64,000 nucleotides of DNA from Rhipidocladum racemiflorum. Lineage: Eukaryota; Streptophyta; Magnoliopsida; Poales; Poaceae. Within the stretch, counting starts at the first letter, position 1. Each line of letters opens with the position of its first letter. Below the pieces are notes generated by a model, which did no database searches, was not told where the DNA came from, and saw only the letters and a program-made list of their open reading frames with translations. The translations under genes and the position numbers were made by a program. Positions 33,981 to 44,690 of this stretch are shown one piece after another. The stretch is taken from positions 31,223,944-31,287,943 of the forward strand of contig CM070572.1 of NCBI GenBank assembly GCA_036346355.1, in the 5' to 3' direction.

Positions 33981-34834
33981 AGTTTACAAATTTCGATTTT
34001 ATGTTAAAAACTTTTGAAATTTTTCATAGATAATTTGATACATCACTAATATTTTTATATGATGATTATGATAGTGCTACTATTCTGATAAAAGGCTAAC
34101 TAGCAAATTTCAACTGAATAGAAAATAGTGTAAACCATGTTAGAAACTTTTAAAAAAATTTGTGAATGGTCCTGGCATATCTATAAAATTATTATAAAAA
34201 ATTTAGATGTTGATCAAGCTTGAGAAATTTTCAAAAATTCGGACAACGCTATTGAAGGCTGATCGACAAATTTCCACCGAATAAAAAATAGTTCAAACCA
34301 TATTAGAAAATTTGAAAAAATTTGTAGATGGTCCTGATGCATCACTAATATTATCATAAAATTTTTAAATGATGATAAAGCTGGAGGAATTTTAAAAAAT
34401 TATGACGGTGCAAAATATTATAAAATGATCTCCTGCGGTTAGAAAAAATGGAAATAATTTTTTTTAAATCATGAAAGAATAGCTTGATAACATAGTTCAT
34501 AGTATTTTCATTTTTTTTTAGTTGAAACACAGCATACACCTGCTCTTCATCGACAAAACATGCATCACATCACATGCATATATATAATTTGTATATGTAA
34601 ATATATATTGCAAAATTTGTACATGTACTCCTCAAAAATGGCATTCTAATTATCTACAAAAAAATAGTAATTCGGCCAAAAACACAAAATCTCACCGAGA
34701 TTTCAAGTTAATGTAGCATTTTTTAAAATTATTACTTTTTTTTCATTTATCCAGGATTTGGAATCTCGTCCACGACCGAGAGCTGAGATTTTGTTAAGAT
34801 CTCGCAAAATTTCATCAAGATTTTATTCCCCCGG
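33981..34834. mobile_element. AT-rich non-autonomous hAT-like element, copy 1 (tentative ends)
   Basis: It starts CAAGTTTACAAATTTCG and ends near 'atcaagattttattccc', whose inverse also begins with a G-rich start followed by AT. The flanks atcgaaac and gtcaaaac match at 6 of 8 positions, consistent with an old 8-bp duplication. The interior holds a 163-bp tandem repeat ('aaaccat' words at 34132 and 34295) also found in the copy at 41437. No ORF of note. Confidence 0.55.
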
Positions 34835-35831
34835 TCAAAACAAACTATAATCCCAAGCTTAAAGTGTATCTAAAGTGGGTCAAGGGGGGGCTCGCGTATA
34901 TATCCTAGCGTCGACGAGGCGACAAGCTCGCGAGGCGGCGGCGGGCACAAGGTGGCAAGGCGTGTGATCGAGACAGCATGCGACAGGGACCAAGGAAGCT
35001 AGGGGGGCATGCGAACCGGCTATGGACGGCTCCTCGGTGAGATGCAGGGACGTGCTGACCACCAAGTGCCGACCGAGCAACATGCATGGGGTGCATTCGG
35101 TAAGCTAATGAACAAGTTCCATTAATTAACACCTCCTAAAATTTGATCCAGACCTAAGCACTTTTGTTTAAGCAGTGGATCCTGCTGAGCCCTGACAGGT
35201 GAGCATGAACCCATGCTCGCTTCCATGTGGGGCCCTAGCTTCGCTGTCCACTCCAAGCACAGCTTTCATTTTCTCGCTTGGCCCGAGCGCGTGGAAAACA
35301 AGGCTGGAGTTGGGTCGTCGTGCCGTACACGGAGCAACGAATGACGGTGATCTGGTCGGTCTGGCCAGCGCTCGAGTCAGAGATCTCCGCGCGCGCGCAC
35401 GAAAAAAAATTCTATGGCACCGCATAGCATCTATAGCATTTCTTTAAAAGTAAAGGCATATAGTATAGATTCGAGAGATAAATATTTAAGCTACTTTAAG
35501 ATTTATATTTGCCATGTATTTGGTTTTTATAAAAGATGCTACAAGACACGTGGCTCTAGAGAATTTTTTCCCACACATGCTAGTATGCTACGTACGTTGT
35601 GCACACTGCACAGTGCGCGAATGTATGTACGTACCGACTGGTTGCTTGGAATGCCTTCACGTGATGTACGGCCTTTATGGTGCTCGTTTTAGTTGTAACT
35701 TGTGAATGGGTGGTATGAATAGATAATTTATTATATGAATTATTTTTAATCTTTTTTTAATAGATAATACGAATATGTGTTATAAACAATCATGTTCATA
35801 CCATATAGAGGCTCTCGTGTATGGGCAGATG
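34835..35831. other. Intergenic region, no gene seen
   Basis: A GC-richer block (34900-35400) contains overlapping short ORFs on both strands with no recognisable domain. The rest is AT-rich. Confidence 0.45.
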
Positions 35832-35839
35832 GGTGGAGC

Positions 35840-37486
35840 CAAGGTTTTCAAATCTTGTCACCTCCTAAAATCCGAAATTTCGTCGAGATCTCGGAATCTT
35901 GGACGAAATCTGAACGTGCAAAAAAACTAAAATTCAAATTCGGCATTTTTCCACCTGGATCTCCAAGATCTCGGTCCAAAAAAACGAAATCTCAGTATAA
36001 AATGATGAGATTTTGGTCAAATTGAAGCGATCAAAAATGTGTCAAAATCATGCTGTTGAGAAGCTCTCTCTGTGTCAGTCGTAGCATATCTAGCTTGAAT
36101 GGAAAGGGAAATGTCAAGCAAAAGTTTCGCGACAATCTCTATTTGGTCACAGCCTCTATGTAGATTAGCAAAGGTTTGCGACAACCTCTATTTGGTTATA
36201 GCCTTCACAGTTTAATTAGTTAACTGAAATGTGAGCACATGCAGAACTCTCTACTAGCTAGCTCTCCTGGTGTATGGATTTTCATAGTTGATCTCTTTAG
36301 CTCATCCGTGTGGTACTTCTTTCGAGGAGGCCTGAGATGATGGTTAGTACTGTAAGCAATGACCTTATAAAGAATAATGTCCCAAACGAAAAAAAGTAAG
36401 ACGTTGTACTTTATCTCTTCAACCAAACTACATGAGCAACATATAACAAACTAGTCCAAACGCAACGATATCTAATCGCGAACCAGTTGCCGAGGTGGAC
36501 GGACAACGATGTGAAGAATGAATTCTGGTTAAATCCAGTAAAAAAACCCAAATTTCGATAAAATTTATCGAAATTTCGTCGAGATTTTAAGTTACTATAG
36601 TAATTTGATTTTTTTTTCAAGTTTTTCCGTTCCACCGGGATCTTAAATCTTAGGGGCGTCTAAAATCTGAGATTTTTTTTTTGATCAAAAGGACATCAAA
36701 ACATTGATGTCCCAGTTCCATTGAAGAAACTGAGAGGTTACAGCAACATGGTTCAAAACAAGGACATTGAAGAATCCTTCTCCCGTAACAGACCACATTC
36801 TCAGTCCTAAACCTTATTACAGCACAACCATTTTGCTATTTCCAGTCAACCAACAGTAAACACTAAAGAAACATTCCAAACAAACTCCACAGCAACCATC
36901 TGCCACTAGTCATCAGCCAGATCTATTGAAGAAATCAGACAATGAGACCAGCACCTCCGGCATTGTCTCCTCTGAGCAAGCTTTGTCTACCAAGTCATCC
37001 TTCCTTGCTAAGTTCCTCCCGAAGCCAGCTGCAAAGGGGCTTGAATCTTTGCCTCCAGATTTTTGAAAAAAAGATTTACCTGAACCTCCATGTCCTCCTT
37101 GTATAAAGGGCTCTAATCTTTCAACGAAGCGAGCACCTTCCTCCAAACTGTTTTTATGTTTGACCAATTCTGAGACCAAAAAATAAAGTTATTTCTATTC
37201 TTCCATAGACTTCATAAGTTAGCAGCACAAATAATATTTAAGACAACATTCTTCTTGTTACTTATCCAAAAACGCGCAACGGATTCAAAATTGTAACCAA
37301 TGCTTAAATCATAGAAATTACCCACCAAGTCCGAAATGTTTTTGGCTACAGCACAAATACACAATAAAAAAAAGTGAAAAACTGATTCATTCTCATCACA
37401 TAGACTACACATAGTCCCTCTGTCCATCCCTAAAAATCTGAGATTTCGCTAAGAGGTGGCAGAATTTCGTCGATATTTCTAACCTC
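35840..37486. mobile_element. AT-rich hAT-like element, copy 2, interrupted by a LINE
   Basis: An exact 8-bp duplication GGTGGAGC flanks the element (35832-35839 and 37487-37494). It begins CAAGGTTTTCAAATCTTG and ends TCGTCGATATTTCTAACCTC. The LINE at 36676-37432 with its own duplication sits inside. Without it the element would be about 0.88 kb. The subterminal 'gaaatttcgtcgagatctcgg' words match the other copies. Confidence 0.75.
36676..37432 (-). mobile_element. 5'-truncated L1-type LINE
   Basis: A 14-bp duplication AAAATCTGAGATTT flanks it (36662-36675 and 37433-37446). The left end is a T run, that is, a 3' poly-A tail on the minus strand. The minus-strand ORF at 37427-37212 has CSLCDENESVFHFFLLC, the zf-RVT motif at the C-terminus of plant L1 reverse transcriptases. 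It continues past one stop into SLWKNRNNFIF, also typical. The rest of the LINE ORF and its 5' part are missing, as is usual after incomplete reverse transcription. Confidence 0.85.
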
Positions 37487-37494
37487 GGTGGAGC

Positions 37495-37875
37495 GAACCT
37501 TTGCGCTTTTCAATTAGTCGAGGTGATTAGTCCCCCGCGGGGTCCACTGGGCACTGGCGGAGAGTCACCGCCGGGTGCGCCCCGCCGTGGCCTGGTGCAA
37601 AAGCGGCACGTGTAATAAGTACTCGTACGTACGTGTCCGCCGTGCAGTAAAATTCCGGCCGGCGACGTACGCGGTCGATCGAGACGGCGAACCTGCATGC
37701 ACGAGAGTCAAGTAGTCAACACGCGACAAGAGCGAGCGGGCAGCGGTTGGCGGGAGCCGGGAACTCGACGAACACATGCAAATCTTTTTTTCTTTTCTTT
37801 TTCCAATACGACTCAACGGTCCAGCAGCCCGCAGATCCATTTCCAATTTCACGGCCGGCTCCATTGTCTCTCACC

Positions 37876-37878
<3 letters not shown>
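37495..37878. other. Intergenic region, no gene seen
   Basis: Moderately GC-rich sequence with overlapping ORFs of up to 99 codons on both strands; none is recognisable. Confidence 0.45.

Positions 37879-37953
<75 letters not shown>
37879..37953. repeat. (TA)n microsatellite, first tract
   Basis: About 37 TA units on the left side of a 384-bp palindromic element. Confidence 0.97.
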
Positions 37954-37956
<3 letters not shown>

Positions 37957-38334
37957 GATAATAGTGTCTTATCGATATATGGATCATATCTTTATAGGAG
38001 TTGTGTTTGCAAAATTCGAAAGAAACTATTGATCCGAACCGTGCATTCTATTCATCTCATTGAAATATCACTATCCACCAAATTTTATATTTTTTGAATT
38101 TTTCTCCTATTTATTTTGTATTTTCAAAACCACCTTCATTGGGCGCCCACAACTAATTAGATCGTGGATTTTGAAAAATACAAAATAAATAGGAGAAAAA
38201 ATTCAAAAAATATAAAATTTTGTGGGTAGTGAGATTTCAATGAGATGAATAGAATGCATTGAATCAATAGTTTCGTTAATTTTGCAAACACAACCTATAG
38301 CACGGAGGATCCTATCGATAGTACACTAACTATC

Positions 38335-38337
<3 letters not shown>
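37954..38337. mobile_element. Long palindromic (foldback) element inside (TA)n
   Basis: The two halves are imperfect inverted copies: left arm GAGGATAATAGTG... to about 38128, right arm from about 38170 back to the inverse, GAGGATAGTTAGTG. Inner arms include 'gaatttttctcctatttatt' and its inverse. A loop of about 40 bp (38129-38170) holds 'gggcgcccac'. The element sits exactly between two (TA)n tracts. There is no ORF. A transcript would form a hairpin of about 170 bp. Confidence 0.85.

Positions 38338-38410
<73 letters not shown>
38338..38410. repeat. (TA)n microsatellite, second tract
   Basis: About 36 TA units between the foldback element and the next element. Confidence 0.97.
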
Positions 38411-38413
<3 letters not shown>

Positions 38414-39125
38414 GCCTTTCCGTACTCTTGGGAGTACGTATTTCACCTCCAGTATACCACTTAAACGAATACGTTATACTCCTTTATCACTTTTAGTATA
38501 CTCTAATAATAATTCTAAGATACTACAATGCGATATTGTTGAAAAAAATTGATCAGAGCCCTTTATTTTTTAGCTATATACTCTTTTTCATATGTAAAAA
38601 GAGTATATAAACAAATTATGCTATAAATGGTAGACTTTAATGAAATTTTTCGTCGAATTCACTTTGAAGTATCTTATAATCAGTATTAGAGTATACTTAA
38701 AAGGATAAAGAGGTATAGCAACATCATTTAAGCGGTATATTGAGAGTGGGAGTACGTACACCCAGGGGTATGGAACCATTTTCCTATATACGTACTTCCA
38801 CTCTTAATATACCGCTTAAATGATGTTATTATACCTCTTTATCCTTTTGAGTATACTCTAATACTGATTATAAGATACTCTAAAGTGAGTTCTACGAAAA
38901 ATTTCATCAAAGTCCACCATTTATAGCATAATTTGTTTATATACTCTTTTTACATATAGAAAAAATTATATAGCAAAAAAAAAGGGGCTCAAATGAATTT
39001 TTTTTAACAATGTCGCATTGAAATATCTTCTAATTATTATTAAAGTATACTGAAAGTGATAAAGGAGTATAACACATTAGTTTAAGTGGTATACTGGAGG
39101 TGGGAGTACATACTCCTAAGAGTAC

Positions 39126-39127
<2 letters not shown>
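38411..39127. mobile_element. Two head-to-head Micron-like elements forming a 0.7-kb palindrome
   Basis: Unit A (about 38411-38780) and unit B (about 38781-39127) are inverted copies. B reversed begins 'ttcgtactcttaggagtatg' and matches A's start 'ttccgtactcttgggagtac'. Shared inner words include 'cagtataccacttaaac', 'gctataaatggt' and 'gtatcttataatcagtatta'. Each unit also has imperfect inverted ends of about 45 bp (TACTC.TGGGAGTACGTA type). The pair is bordered by (TA)n on both sides. Confidence 0.8.

Positions 39128-39182
<55 letters not shown>
39128..39182. repeat. (TA)n microsatellite, third tract
   Basis: About 27 TA units between two related elements. Confidence 0.97.
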
Positions 39183-39185
<3 letters not shown>

Positions 39186-39549
39186 GATTTCATATCCCTG
39201 GGAGTATGTACTCCCACTGCCAATATACCGCTTAAATTATGTTATTATACCTCTTTATTCTTTTGAGTATACTCTAATACTGATTATAAGATACTCTAAA
39301 ATGAATTACACGAAAAATTTCAATAAAATCCACCATTTATAACATAATTTGTTTATATACTCTTTTTACATATGGAAAAGGGTATATAACAAAAAATAAA
39401 TGACTCTCATAATTTTTTTTCATTCATACCGTATTGAAGTATCTTATAATTATTATTGTAGTATACTGAAAATGATGGAGTATAATACGTTCGTTTAAGT
39501 GGTATACTGAAGGTGGGAGTACGTACTCCTTACTACGAAAAAGACTTCC
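39183..39549. mobile_element. Micron-like element, third unit
   Basis: It has the same family and orientation as unit B: starts AATGATTTCATATCCCTGGG, with 'aatataccgcttaaat' near the left end and 'agtggtatactgaaggtggg' near the right. It is flanked by (TA)n on the left and a short TA/CA tract (39550-39580) on the right. Micron elements of rice are described as about 0.4-kb repeats set in (TA)n tracts; size and context fit, but the assignment is by resemblance. Confidence 0.7.
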
Positions 39550-39580
39550 TATATATATATATACACACACATACATATAA

Positions 39581-41436
39581 ACATCATTAATTTAGAATGT
39601 CATGTGTTTCAATTTGATCTTGGAATTCAAAGAGGGGAAAAGTGTGTCCTGTCGAGCGTCCCAGAATCTGACGTGGGGCCATGTTATGTTTTTATTGTCA
39701 ATCATAATTATTTTATTAGAAATCACTTAATCCGTATGTGATGGTCCTATATGCCATGTCAATTAATTTTATCCTATAACGGATTGTATCAGTCAGTGCA
39801 ATTTATTTATTTGATGTTATTTTTTATGTAATTATTTATTTTTATTTTAGTGTCACGACAAAATCAGTGTCAACAGCAGGTTATTTATAATTTTTTTTCA
39901 GGATTTAATCCTATAATCTATCGGTTATTGAGCTTTAACGGTGACTACGATCGATATCCATTTGCGCTCCTCGGCAAGAGAAAAAGCTTCTTGATCTCTG
40001 ATAATATTATGTATTGAATTTCCATAAATGGTTTATTACCGGCTTTTACACTACACATGTCAACAAATGTATACACGACCTAGTTAAGAGTTCCAGAGGC
40101 ATGTTTGGTTCATAAGACTGCGTGCAATCCTACGCTCCAAACGAGTCAAGAAAAATCAGTATGACTTTATACGTATATGAACACTGACGATGAATTAGCA
40201 TGTGATCTTTTAGTAGTACTGAGATAATTTAATTAACTCTTCCCTTGGGCGGAGATATTTTCCGAGGAGACATGCAACTTAACCTCATAACCCTTTGTTG
40301 CTTAAAAATGTCTATGCAACCAACGAAACATCCATATGCAGAGTCATGAAGGGAAAATTCATCGAATCTTCCCGGCAAGACTGCAGTGCAGAGCCTTCCA
40401 GTTTGGAACAAACAGGCAGTGCGTGCCCAAGAAGATCCACATGTAAATACACGTGTCGATGCAAACAAGCTCCAACCTATTGTCTGAAAATGTAATCATA
40501 CACGTCATCGGAGGGGAGCACCGTCCACGCGTAGAAGATCGACAAGATGGGGAGAAAAATGCAGAAAAACCATGATGAATCATGGTCGCCCTATATTAAT
40601 CTTAATACCAATAAAAAATAGACGAAGAATAATCATAATGGACGAACACATGATAAAAGAAGATCAACTTTTTTTCTCTTTACTGACTGTAGACTGATTT
40701 TTTTCGTACAATAGGATATTATATTTATACCCATAACCTCTTTGAGGTAATTTTGAAATTCACACCTAAAAACTAAGGGTCTAGATATACCTTAATAATC
40801 AAAATCGCAATGGCAACTCACACCATGGGGGGAGTAAATAGGGAAGAGAAGGGAAGAAATCCAGGTGTTCGTATGTATTTCAGGTGGCCCCACCATGCTC
40901 CGCCAACACCCATCGAAGGCCCACCGTACGAGCCGGACTACGGACGCGGCACGGTCGGTGGAGGCGATGCATCCAGGCGAGTGCGGTCGGAGTCGGGCTC
41001 GGGCGCACCGACCCATGGTGGCGAGTTAAAAAGGGCACGGAAGGGTGGTGGACATGACGGCGCACAGGCTTTTTTTTTTTTTTTTTTGGCCTCTTTTGCA
41101 CCCGCCGGGTACACGAATCGGTACCAGCCCGCGCGTTCAACTCTTGCCCTCCTTTGCTACGCTCACACGCGCGTGCCGCCACCCTTGGACTAGATTGTTA
41201 TCTAATCCTCCGGTTTTTTTCTTCTTTTGCCCTTTCCCCCTCCCTCTCTCCTGATGCTGTTTACGTTTTTCCCGTGCAAGTGAGCATTGTACTATTGGAT
41301 CGTGCAGGGCGGTTGCTCTTCAATGCAAGTGCACCGAGCCGGTATTCACTAGTGTGTGAGAACACATACCGATTTTTTTTTTTTGTCATAGACGTCAACA
41401 CACTTCTTATGACGTGTACTGTTAGACGAAGCAAGG
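39581..41436. other. Intergenic region, no gene seen
   Basis: Mostly AT-rich. 40810-41200 is GC-rich with overlapping ORFs on both strands and a 19-base T run near 41071-41089, without recognisable domains. Confidence 0.45.
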
Positions 41437-42305
41437 TTTTAAATTTTATTTTTGGTATAAATATTAGAAGTGGCCGAAATTCCAACTCTCGATGAGATTT
41501 TAGAATTTTAAATAAAATTCAGACAAAATTAAAAAACCAAATTTGAAATTGTTTTTTTTCAATTAAAAAATCTGGGATTTCGGTCCAAATTAAACCGATC
41601 TAAAAATGGTAAAAAAACAAGTCAATTTTTTTAAATTTTTTTAATGGCCTGACACATAATTAATTTACCTATAAAAATTTCAGATAATGATCAATTCTAA
41701 GGAAATTTTCAAAAATATAACAGTGCTACTGTCCTAATAAAAAGGTTGATCGGTAAATTTCAATCGAATGAAAAATGATGCAAACCACGTTGGAAACTTT
41801 TGAAAAAAAAATTTGGATGGTCCTAATATATCCATAAAATTTTCAGAAGTTAATCAATCTTGATGAATTTTCAAAAATTCGAACAGTACTACTAAAGACT
41901 GACCGATAAATTTCAATTGAATGAAAAAAATAGTTCAAACCGTGTTAGAAATTTCTGAAATTTTTTATGGACGGTCCTGTTGCATCACTAATATTTTCAT
42001 AAAATTTTCATATGATAATCAAGCTTGAGAAATTTTTAAAAATTTTAACAACTGAGGTACTTAATTAATGACCGCGAGAATTAATGTGCATAGGCTAATT
42101 GGATGATCTACCGACTGCTTCATATGGGAAATGATGTGAAGAATCCAATCCAATCCAATCCAATTTCGTTCAAAAATCCTAAAATTTTGGCACTGTAGCA
42201 ATTTGAAAAAAAAAATCCCAAATTTTTAAATTTCGCCGAGATCTTCAATCGTGAGGAGATCTGAAAACCGAGATTTTACTGAATTTCGGTTAGATTAATC
42301 CTTGG
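41437..42305. mobile_element. AT-rich hAT-like element, copy 3 (tentative ends)
   Basis: It begins CAAGGTTTTAAATTTTATT and ends 'ggttagattaatccttg'. Most of 41600-42060 aligns with 33990-34410, including the tandem unit with 'aatagttcaaaccgtgttag'. The flanks do not give a clear 8-bp duplication. Confidence 0.5.
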
Positions 42306-42431
42306 CCAGAAGATCATCGTACCTTTTAACTTGGGAGTGCTTATATGTGTAACATCGTAAGGTTAAATTTGAATTAATTTCTATCACAGTTCCGGCTAGA
42401 AATGTTAAATGGCAACAGCATCGCTCTCATA

Positions 42432-42667
42432 TCTCTACTATTATAAAGCAGCAGTTGGTGGTAGCGGTGAGTTCTACCCACGTCATTAATTGCCCTGCTT
42501 AATTGCCCTACGTAAAAAACGAAGCGTTGCTTTAATTAGCCAGCTTTCACAAGAAACGAAGCGTTAAAGATAGATGTTTGATCTTATGAAATATTTTTTT
42601 TATTTTTTAATCTTTATTTTTCGTTATCAATTTTGTTTTTCGTAGCAACGCACGGGCATGTAACTAG
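42432..42667 (+). mobile_element. Short non-autonomous Helitron
   Basis: It starts TCTCTACTATTATAAAGC and ends GCAACGCACGGGCATGTAACTAG. It lies between host A (42431) and T (42668), without target duplication. TC...CTRR ends and an A/T insertion site are the Helitron signature, and the 3' 'gcaacgcacgggca' is shared by many grass Helitrons. No coding capacity. Confidence 0.75.
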
Positions 42668-42678
42668 TGAAAGATTAA

Positions 42679-42915
42679 GGATGTGTTTGGTTGCCTGTAC
42701 CAAATGATACATGTATGAGATGGTTTAAGAAAAAAGTCATCCATACATTTGGTTGCTTGAATAGAACCATCCTATCTTGAACCAAGTGATATAAATTTAA
42801 AGAATATTTTCTCTAGATACTGAACCATTCCATTCATTTTAAATAATGGAACCAAATGGTACAGGACCATCCCATCCCATCCCATTCAACCTCATCCCAT
42901 CAACCAAACACATCC
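42679..42915. mobile_element. Tourist-type MITE (PIF/Harbinger)
   Basis: Perfect 15-bp inverted ends GGATGTGTTTGGTTG / CAACCAAACACATCC with TAA duplications at 42676-42678 and 42916-42918. It is 237 bp and non-coding, starting only 11 bp after the Helitron end. Confidence 0.88.
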
Positions 42916-43243
42916 TAAATCATCCAGTATAAAAACGTACTGCAGACTCGGTGTATCAGAGATATCACAACGTGGTTGCCGCAGCTTAGTAGTTGGTGCA
43001 CACCGCAAATAAAATGTAATCTGCTTATGCGAAAAAGAATTTGCTAACACAAGTAAAAAAAGTAATAAAAAGCATAAAAAAGCTGTAAAATAATTGATAA
43101 TTTATCCTTATTTATTTGTATTATTGATCATTTACTTTATAATATTTCACTGAATATAAATCTAATTGTACTAATTAAAATAGAGTAAATAATGGATTCT
43201 CCCAAAAATCGCAGCGTCTTTCTTCTGTGCCGGTGTGTGTTTT

Positions 43244-43250
43244 TATATAA
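43244..43250 (+). promoter_or_regulatory. TATA box of the SAUR gene
   Basis: TATATAA in 'tgtttttatataagtatgg', 117 bp upstream of the ATG, a normal spacing for an intronless plant gene. Confidence 0.7.
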
Positions 43251-43366
43251 GTATGGAAGCTCCCCACCCAGCACAACCGCAAACAAACGCCTGGACCCTT
43301 GTGGCCTTGTCCTCCTCTCCCTCCCCAACTCCAAGAACCCACCTCTCTCATCCTCCCTAGCGCCAC

Positions 43367-43723
43367 ATGAAGCACCTCCTCAGGCGCCTCTCCCGCGTCG
43401 CTGCGGCAGACGACTCCGCCGCCGCGGCGGCGGCGCTCTCCGCGGCGGCGTACCACCAGCTCCGGCCGAAGCAGGCGTCGCCAGCCGCAGCGCGGGTGCC
43501 GCAGGGGTACGTGCCGGTATGCGTCGGCGAGGAGGGCGGGCCCGTGGAGCGCTTCGCCGTGCGCGCCGAGCTGCTGGGCAGGCCGGCCTTCGCCGCCCTC
43601 CTCCGGCGCGCCGCGCAGGAGTACGGCTACAGCCACCCGGGAGCCCTCCGCATCCCCTGCCCCGTCGCCGACTTCCGCTGCCTCCTCCTCCGCCTTTCCG
43701 ACGAGCCCGCCGCCCAGTGCTAG
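43367..43723 (+). CDS. SAUR family protein (small auxin-up RNA)
   Basis: A single-exon gene of 118 aa. The SAUR core runs from VPQGYVPVCVGEE (residues 44-56) through RFAVRAELLGRPAFAALLRR to YGYSHPGALRIPCPVADFRC, the family signature. The N-terminus starts MKHLLRRLSRV, followed by an Ala-rich stretch; the C-terminus is short. No introns, as in most SAURs. SAURs are small, short-lived proteins, many auxin-induced, that promote cell expansion partly by inhibiting PP2C.D phosphatases; that role is family knowledge. Codon use is extremely GC-rich in the third position, unlike the flanking AT-rich sequence but normal for grass SAURs. The start is the first ATG after the TATA box. Subfamily member not identified. 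Confidence 0.95.
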   Translation: MKHLLRRLSRVAAADDSAAAAAALSAAAYHQLRPKQASPAAARVPQGYVPVCVGEEGGPVERFAVRAELLGRPAFAALLRRAAQEYGYSHPGALRIPCPVADFRCLLLRLSDEPAAQC

Positions 43724-44283
43724 GCAGCCTGCTCTTCTTGGCTCTTGCCACTCGACGGACGCGCAGTTTATTTCCCATCTTACGGTTTTACCCCTGGGTA
43801 GAATGTACATACAGAGACTGATGTGATGTACAGTAGAGGGCAGGATGGAGATTCAGCAGCTTTCTTTCTCCTACAGCTTTGTGACTTTTTTTTACTACTA
43901 GTATTACTAGTTTACTAGTACTAACTGAGCTGCCTGATGGGAAGAACTATGGGTGTCCTTTTTTACTCATAGTTCTAGGACTTGCGGTGTTTTTTTCTCT
44001 TTTTTGAGAGGACTTGCAGTGTTAGTGTATCTTTGTGTTAGTGAGAGAGAGAGAGAGAGAGATTGTTTTGCTAGGGATTTTGAGGTATTCACTATTAACC
44101 ATACATGTAATCCTTGAGGTTAGTTTCATGTCATGCCATATTATGGAGGTAGTAATTTTTTACTAGTACATTGCTGTGTTTCTTTGATTCCTTTCCTTTT
44201 TCATCTGTTTGGTTTGATCTCTGAGATTTGGTACTAGTAGTGCATGCTTTCCTACGGTGGTGGAGCCGCGGTTTGGATGGTAA
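43724..44283 (+). other. SAUR 3' UTR and downstream flank
   Basis: U-rich 3' region after the stop codon. A (GA)n tract lies at 44042-44062. No further ORF of note. Confidence 0.5.
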
Positions 44284-44687
44284 GACCATGTTTGGATGGG
44301 CTAAAACTAATTGTTAGCTGACTAATGGCTAGAGCTAATTGTTAGTCAGCTAATAATTAGTCCATCTAAAATTAACTTAGGGCTGTTTGGATACATGGCT
44401 AATGGTTGGGCTAATTTCTTAGAAAAGTCATGTTTGCCTCTCATAACGGACTGGGGAGTGGACGCACGGGTGAGGAAGTGAGGATAAGGCCCGTGCGAGG
44501 GTATTTCAGACTTTTTTCAGCGTGTTACCTACTATTAGCCCAAATTAGCTCCCCTCCACCAGCTAATGGACTAATTGTTAGCTGAGGGGTTGGTTAAAAA
44601 TCAGCCCACCTATTAGTCTTTCTGTTTGGATAAACTATGACTAATTTTTAGTCAGCTACCAATTAGTCCTGGGATCCAAACATGACC
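44284..44687. mobile_element. Tourist-type MITE with nested second copy
   Basis: Ends GACCATGTTTGGAT and, inverted, GGTCATGTTTGGAT, with TAA at 44281-44283 and 44688-44690. A second similar start, GGGCTGTTTGGATACATGG, begins near 44387, and another GTTTGGAT near 44630, which suggests a nested or rearranged relative. 404 bp, non-coding. Confidence 0.75.
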
Positions 44688-44690
44688 TAA

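Noticed and set aside
37697..38097. ORFs with a long Tyr-Ile repeat
   Set aside because: The repeat is a translation of the (TA)n microsatellite.
40810..41193. GC-rich 127-codon ORF
   Set aside because: It contains a homopolymer-encoded Phe run and overlaps a minus-strand ORF of similar length; no domain.
43175..43810. Long minus-strand and second-frame ORFs over the SAUR gene (up to 211 codons)
   Set aside because: They are shadows of a very GC-rich coding region. Only the frame at 43367 gives the SAUR domain.
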